9,848 nt of DNA, from assembly GCA_913054055.1 (NCBI GenBank), contig CAJXIT010000113.1:1-9848 (forward strand), read 5' to 3'. Position 1 is the first letter of the stretch, and each line of letters opens with the position of its first letter. Made by a program: the position numbers and the translations under genes. The notes beneath the pieces were generated by a model. It saw only the letters and a list, made by a program, of their open reading frames with translations. It made no database searches and was not told the origin of the DNA. The DNA is from an uncultured Thalassolituus sp. GTDB taxonomy: Bacteria > Pseudomonadota > Gammaproteobacteria > Pseudomonadales > Oceanobacteraceae. Below are positions 7,008 to 9,848 of this stretch, piece by piece.

Positions 7008-8285
7008 ATGTCGGAATTATTTGAGCCCATTAAAATTGGCAATTTAGAATTAACCGGAAGAATGGTGAAATCCGCAACGGTGGAAACCAAATGCAGTTAC
7101 GATGGCTACATAACCGATGAACTAATTCAGTACTATGAAGAAATTGCACAAGGGGGCACGCCGCTAATCATTACTGGCGCCACCAGTTTTAACGCATATT
7201 CACGGGGTGTGCCTTATCAAATCAGTGCAGATGATGACGATAAAATTGAAGGTTTAAAGCGCTTGGCTGATACCGTGCATCAATACGATGCCAAGATCAT
7301 GGTGCAAATTTATCATACGGCAAGGCAGGCTTCTCTTGAGCCGGTGGGGCGCACAGATGCACAAGCCCCGTCTGCTGTGTTTGAACCAACCCTAGGTGTG
7401 AAGCCTCGCGCCATGTCCATTGAAGAAATTAAAGAAGCGGTAGTATTGTTTGCCGATGCGGCAGAGCGTTGCCAAAAAGCAGGCATGGATGGGGTGCAAA
7501 TACATGCGGCCCATGGCTATTTAATCAGTTCATTTTTAACTCCTCATACGAATCGACGCACCGATGAATATGGCGGCTCTTTTGAAAATCGAATGCGTTT
7601 TCTATTAGAGGTATATCACGCCATGCGGGCGCGAGTGGGTGAAGACTTTCCTTTGATTCTAAAGATCAATGGCTCAGATGATCTGCCGTTAAGAAAAGGA
7701 TTAAAAACCCAAGACTTGGTAAAAGTGGCAAAGCGCATGGAGCAAGAAGGCATTGCCGCGGTTGAAATAACCGCGGGGCATTATGAATCGTGTACCACAT
7801 TCGAGCGAGGCAACTGGAATGGCTATACCAAGCGCACCATGACCGAAGGGCCAGGGCAATCCTTTAGTTGGTTGCGCCGAAACCTTATGTTGTTATGTTC
7901 CCCTATTGTGGATTACACCTTTAACAAAGTGGCCAAGTTTAGCGAAGGTTTTAACTTGAACTATGCGCAGCAATTTACACAGGCGTTATCTGTGCCAGTG
8001 ATTTGTGTGGGAGGGTTATCCAATATGAACAGCATACAAAATGCGTTAGATAGAAAAGACTGTCACATGATATCGGCTGCCAGAGCCTTTGTGGCAGATC
8101 CGTATTTGTATAAACACTTAAAAGAAAATGCAACTGGGCCGGAATGCGATTACTGTAATCGATGTTTTACAGCAGCCGGTGTTCAGCCTATTGCCTGTGG
8201 TAATGAAAAGGTAAATGCACAACGTATTAAAATGTTGCAAGTTGAGTCACCTGGGGAGTGTTCAAGCAATCCCTCAGCCGCTTAA
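7008..8285 (+). CDS. Old-yellow-enzyme family NADH:flavin oxidoreductase with C-terminal cysteine cluster
   Basis: The 425-residue protein is a TIM-barrel FMN enzyme of the OYE family, expected to reduce activated C=C bonds in the cytoplasm. It opens with the usual LFEPIKIGNLELTGRMVKSA. It carries IHAAHGYLISSFLTPHTNRR, with His166 and His169 at the substrate-anion position, then DEYGGSFENR, and a phosphate-binding end including VICVGGLS and the AARAFVADP segment. After the barrel come Cys380, Cys383, Cys386 and Cys397, a CX2CX2CX10C cluster like the Fe-S site of 2,4-dienoyl-CoA reductase. The flavodoxin/NADPH domains of FadH-type enzymes are absent, so it must take electrons directly or from a partner. 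An AGAGAG ribosome site precedes the ATG. Its partner gene suggests fatty-acid or lipid substrates. Confidence 0.92.
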   Translation: MSELFEPIKIGNLELTGRMVKSATVETKCSYDGYITDELIQYYEEIAQGGTPLIITGATSFNAYSRGVPYQISADDDDKIEGLKRLADTVHQYDAKIMVQIYHTARQASLEPVGRTDAQAPSAVFEPTLGVKPRAMSIEEIKEAVVLFADAAERCQKAGMDGVQIHAAHGYLISSFLTPHTNRRTDEYGGSFENRMRFLLEVYHAMRARVGEDFPLILKINGSDDLPLRKGLKTQDLVKVAKRMEQEGIAAVEITAGHYESCTTFERGNWNGYTKRTMTEGPGQSFSWLRRNLMLLCSPIVDYTFNKVAKFSEGFNLNYAQQFTQALSVPVICVGGLSNMNSIQNALDRKDCHMISAARAFVADPYLYKHLKENATGPECDYCNRCFTAAGVQPIACGNEKVNAQRIKMLQVESPGECSSNPSAA

Positions 8286-8302
8286 TTACTCAACAATTTT
8301 CT

Positions 8303-8361
8303 GTCCCCCCCTTCACAGTATGCTGCTAATGCATTTATGTTGATGAGTGTAGGGGGGGGAC
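8303..8361 (+). terminator. Long-loop G/C hairpin with T-rich tail, probable terminator
   Basis: GTCCCCCCC (8303-8311) pairs perfectly with GGGGGGGAC (8353-8361) across a 41-base loop, followed by TCTTTATTTT. It lies between the converging flavoenzyme and ccoG genes, ending four bases from the ccoG stop. The pure C and G runs are unusual; the long loop makes it a less typical terminator. Confidence 0.5.
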
Positions 8362-9173
8362 TCTTTATTTTGGATTAAAAAAAACAAAATCTAACATCTT
8401 GCTTTGATCGCCATTAGAAACCTTTAAATTTACTTGGTTGCGATAAGGTAAATCACAAGGCTGCCGACATGTGACCATTAAGTTTTGGCTGCGCATTTCG
8501 GCGGCAGAAATGGTGACGTGAGCGTTTAGGGAAAGCGACAGGGACTCGCTGAATTTTCCGGTTACTTCAATTTTATAATCCGCTTTGCTGGACGTTTTAT
8601 TGTGTATTTTAATTGTATAAGGGTTGGTGATATCGCCATTTGTATCATAAAAAAATAATTGGCCTCGATCACGATTGATGCTGGTATCAAACGATTCAAG
8701 TGTGCCCAATTGATAAACGAAACCTAAACAACATAAAAGCGTCAGCGCGCCATATGCCATTAGGCGGTTTCTGTTCTTGAGTAAATCCGTCCAATGGGTA
8801 GTGGAACCATTTGTAAAACGGATAAGCCCTGTGGGTTGATTGACTTTTTTCATGATTTCGTCACAAGCGTCTATGCAGGCCCCGCAATCAATACAGGCGT
8901 ATTGCAGGCCTTGGCGAATATCTATTCCCACCGGACAAACTTGAACGCATAGCTGGCAGTCGACGCAATCGCCGGATGGTTTATTAGTTGAAGTATTGCC
9001 TACAATTTGACTATTTTTTCTAGGCTCCCCTCGGTTAAGGTCATAGCTGACTTTTAAACTTTTACTGTCTAACATGACGGATTGAAAGCGAGAGTAGGGA
9101 CACATATGCAGGCATACCTGCTCTCGTAAATAACCAGCATTGATATAAGTCAGTAAGGTGAATAATATCAGCC

Positions 9174-9180
9174 AAAAAAA
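9174..9180 (-). other. Frame-breaking homopolymer in ccoG
   Basis: Seven A residues on the plus strand (seven U in the mRNA) stand where six would keep ccoG in frame. The frame change required is +1, so a classical -1 slip on U_UUU_UUU would not restore it; loss of one U by transcript slippage would. A sequencing or assembly error is also possible. Confidence 0.8.
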
Positions 9181-9796
9181 TTATGTTCAATTGCATGGTG
9201 AAGTTGATCAGACTTTCAAAGAGTAATGGCCCGGTTTCAAAATACGCAACAAATGTAAACCCGGTAACCAAAGCTAGCAATATCCAAATGACGTGTTTCA
9301 TGATCTTTTGAACAATTCCCTTAATGGTTTGGGGGTGTTTGGTGTTGCGCAACCGTAGATGTCGAGAACCTTCTATTTTTTCCTCAACCCAAATAAACAT
9401 CATGCTCCAAACAGTTTGTGGACAAGTAAATCCACACCACAATCGCCCTGCAAAATTTGCCACGGCAAACAAAGCAAACGCACTGGCCAGTGCCAACCAG
9501 GTTAATACTAATAAGTCGTCGGGCCACAAATTAAAGCCAAATAAATGAAGCTGGCGTGTGGTTAAGTCCATTTGCACCAATGGCATTTGATCAAAGGTAA
9601 GCCATGGTGCACATACAAATAGGGCGATTAATGGGGCCGTGATAACCCTGCGTATCTTTTGATAAAAACCTTTTGCTAATCGCACGGCGGGGTTGGATTG
9701 AGTGGCATCAATGATTAGGTCGTTTGCTTGATATTGGCTAATGTCATATTCGGTTTCTATCTGGGTAATAGGGATGGTGCTGATGGGTTTATTCCC

Positions 9797-9826
9797 TGCG
9801 GGTTGTTTCAGTGCGGGCTGTTTCAG
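9797..9826 (-). repeat. 15-base tandem duplication in the N-terminal ccoG coding region
   Basis: Two adjacent 15-base copies (9797-9811 and 9812-9826) differ at one base. In the ccoG frame they encode LKQPA twice, in a cytoplasmic N-terminal tail before the first membrane segment, so the duplication keeps the frame and is probably tolerated. Confidence 0.7.
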
Positions 9827-9837
9827 TGTTTGCTTAG

Positions 9838-9848
9838 AGATCGGAAGA
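9838..9848 (+). other. Probable Illumina adapter remnant at the contig end
   Basis: The last 11 bases, AGATCGGAAGA, are identical to the first 11 of the common TruSeq adapter. A chance match exactly at a sequence end is improbable, so these bases are likely not genomic and the true sequence ends near 9837. Confidence 0.7.

Larger units (their letters stand above)
8365..9848 (-). pseudogene. ccoG: Cytochrome c oxidase accessory protein CcoG (FixG/RdxA-like), frameshifted and 5'-truncated
   Basis: CcoG is an inner-membrane polyferredoxin needed for cbb3 oxidase maturation, acting as a Cu(II) reductase. The N-terminal part (9062 up to the edge) shows membrane segments and FAGRLWCGFTCPQTVW, then IWVEEKIEG. 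The C-terminal part (8365-9105 if started at its own ATG) shows MCPYSRFQSVM, two ferredoxin motifs (CVDCQLCVQVCP and CIDCGACIDAC), another membrane segment near NRLMAYGALTLL, and an Ig-like tail. The two parts are in different frames. Removing one base from the seven-A run at 9174-9180 joins them, restoring IIFWLILF and then TYINAGYLREQVC, a CcoG hallmark. The joined protein is about 490 residues, close to the usual 470-480, so little is missing. No in-frame ATG is visible before the right edge. Confidence 0.9.

Noticed and set aside
9174..9180. Programmed -1 ribosomal frameshift at U_UUU_UUU in ccoG
   Set aside because: The downstream frame is +1 relative to the upstream one, so a -1 slip leads to the wrong frame.
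9324..9548. Plus-strand open frame of 74 codons
   Set aside because: It is antisense to the conserved membrane and CxxxCP region of ccoG and has no supporting signal.
9062..9685. A separate 207-residue membrane protein starting at GTG 9685
   Set aside because: It is the N-terminal part of ccoG read past the frameshift; the frame stays open upstream of the GTG, and the residues after the A-run do not fit the family.

Overview
The window looks like a piece of a marine-type gammaproteobacterial chromosome of moderate GC, perhaps Oceanospirillales-like. That placement is an inference from gene content: a CcoG/cbb3-oxidase assembly factor, an Arabinose_bd-type AraC regulator, an Mpo1-like membrane protein and an old-yellow-enzyme-type flavoprotein. 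No rRNA, tRNA, CRISPR or transposase is present. The right end is probably a contig end, because its last 11 bases equal the start of the common Illumina adapter.

Left part (1-1810). A partial minus-strand gene, probably a phytanoyl-CoA-dioxygenase-like Fe(II)/2-oxoglutarate enzyme, runs off the left edge. It has a recognisable promoter and a palindromic operator-like site. About 600 bases without an intact gene follow. They hold a cluster of AGCCG/CGGCT hairpins and an 83-base decayed copy of an internal piece of acnB (about 83% identical, two single-base deletions). Next comes an AT-rich orphan lipoprotein gene on the plus strand, ended by a strong bidirectional terminator.

Middle (1811-5037). 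A complete acnB lies on the minus strand. It encodes a 928-residue enzyme of the longer form I associate with Bacteroidota rather than the ~865-residue enterobacterial form. It has its own promoter candidate and a two-tier hairpin in its leader.

Right-centre (5038-8361). An AraC-family regulator on the minus strand diverges from a two-gene plus-strand operon: an Mpo1/DUF962-like membrane dioxygenase and an OYE-family flavoenzyme with a C-terminal cysteine cluster. The layout suggests a small lipid-oxidation module controlled by its divergent regulator.

Right end (8365-9848). ccoG on the minus strand is split by a one-base expansion of a homopolymer (seven A where six would keep the frame), and its start lies beyond the edge.

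I did not find a clear new multi-gene defence or mobile system. The best leads are the acnB remnant and hairpin-rich scar beside the lipoprotein gene, the AraC/Mpo1/OYE module, and the ccoG frameshift.
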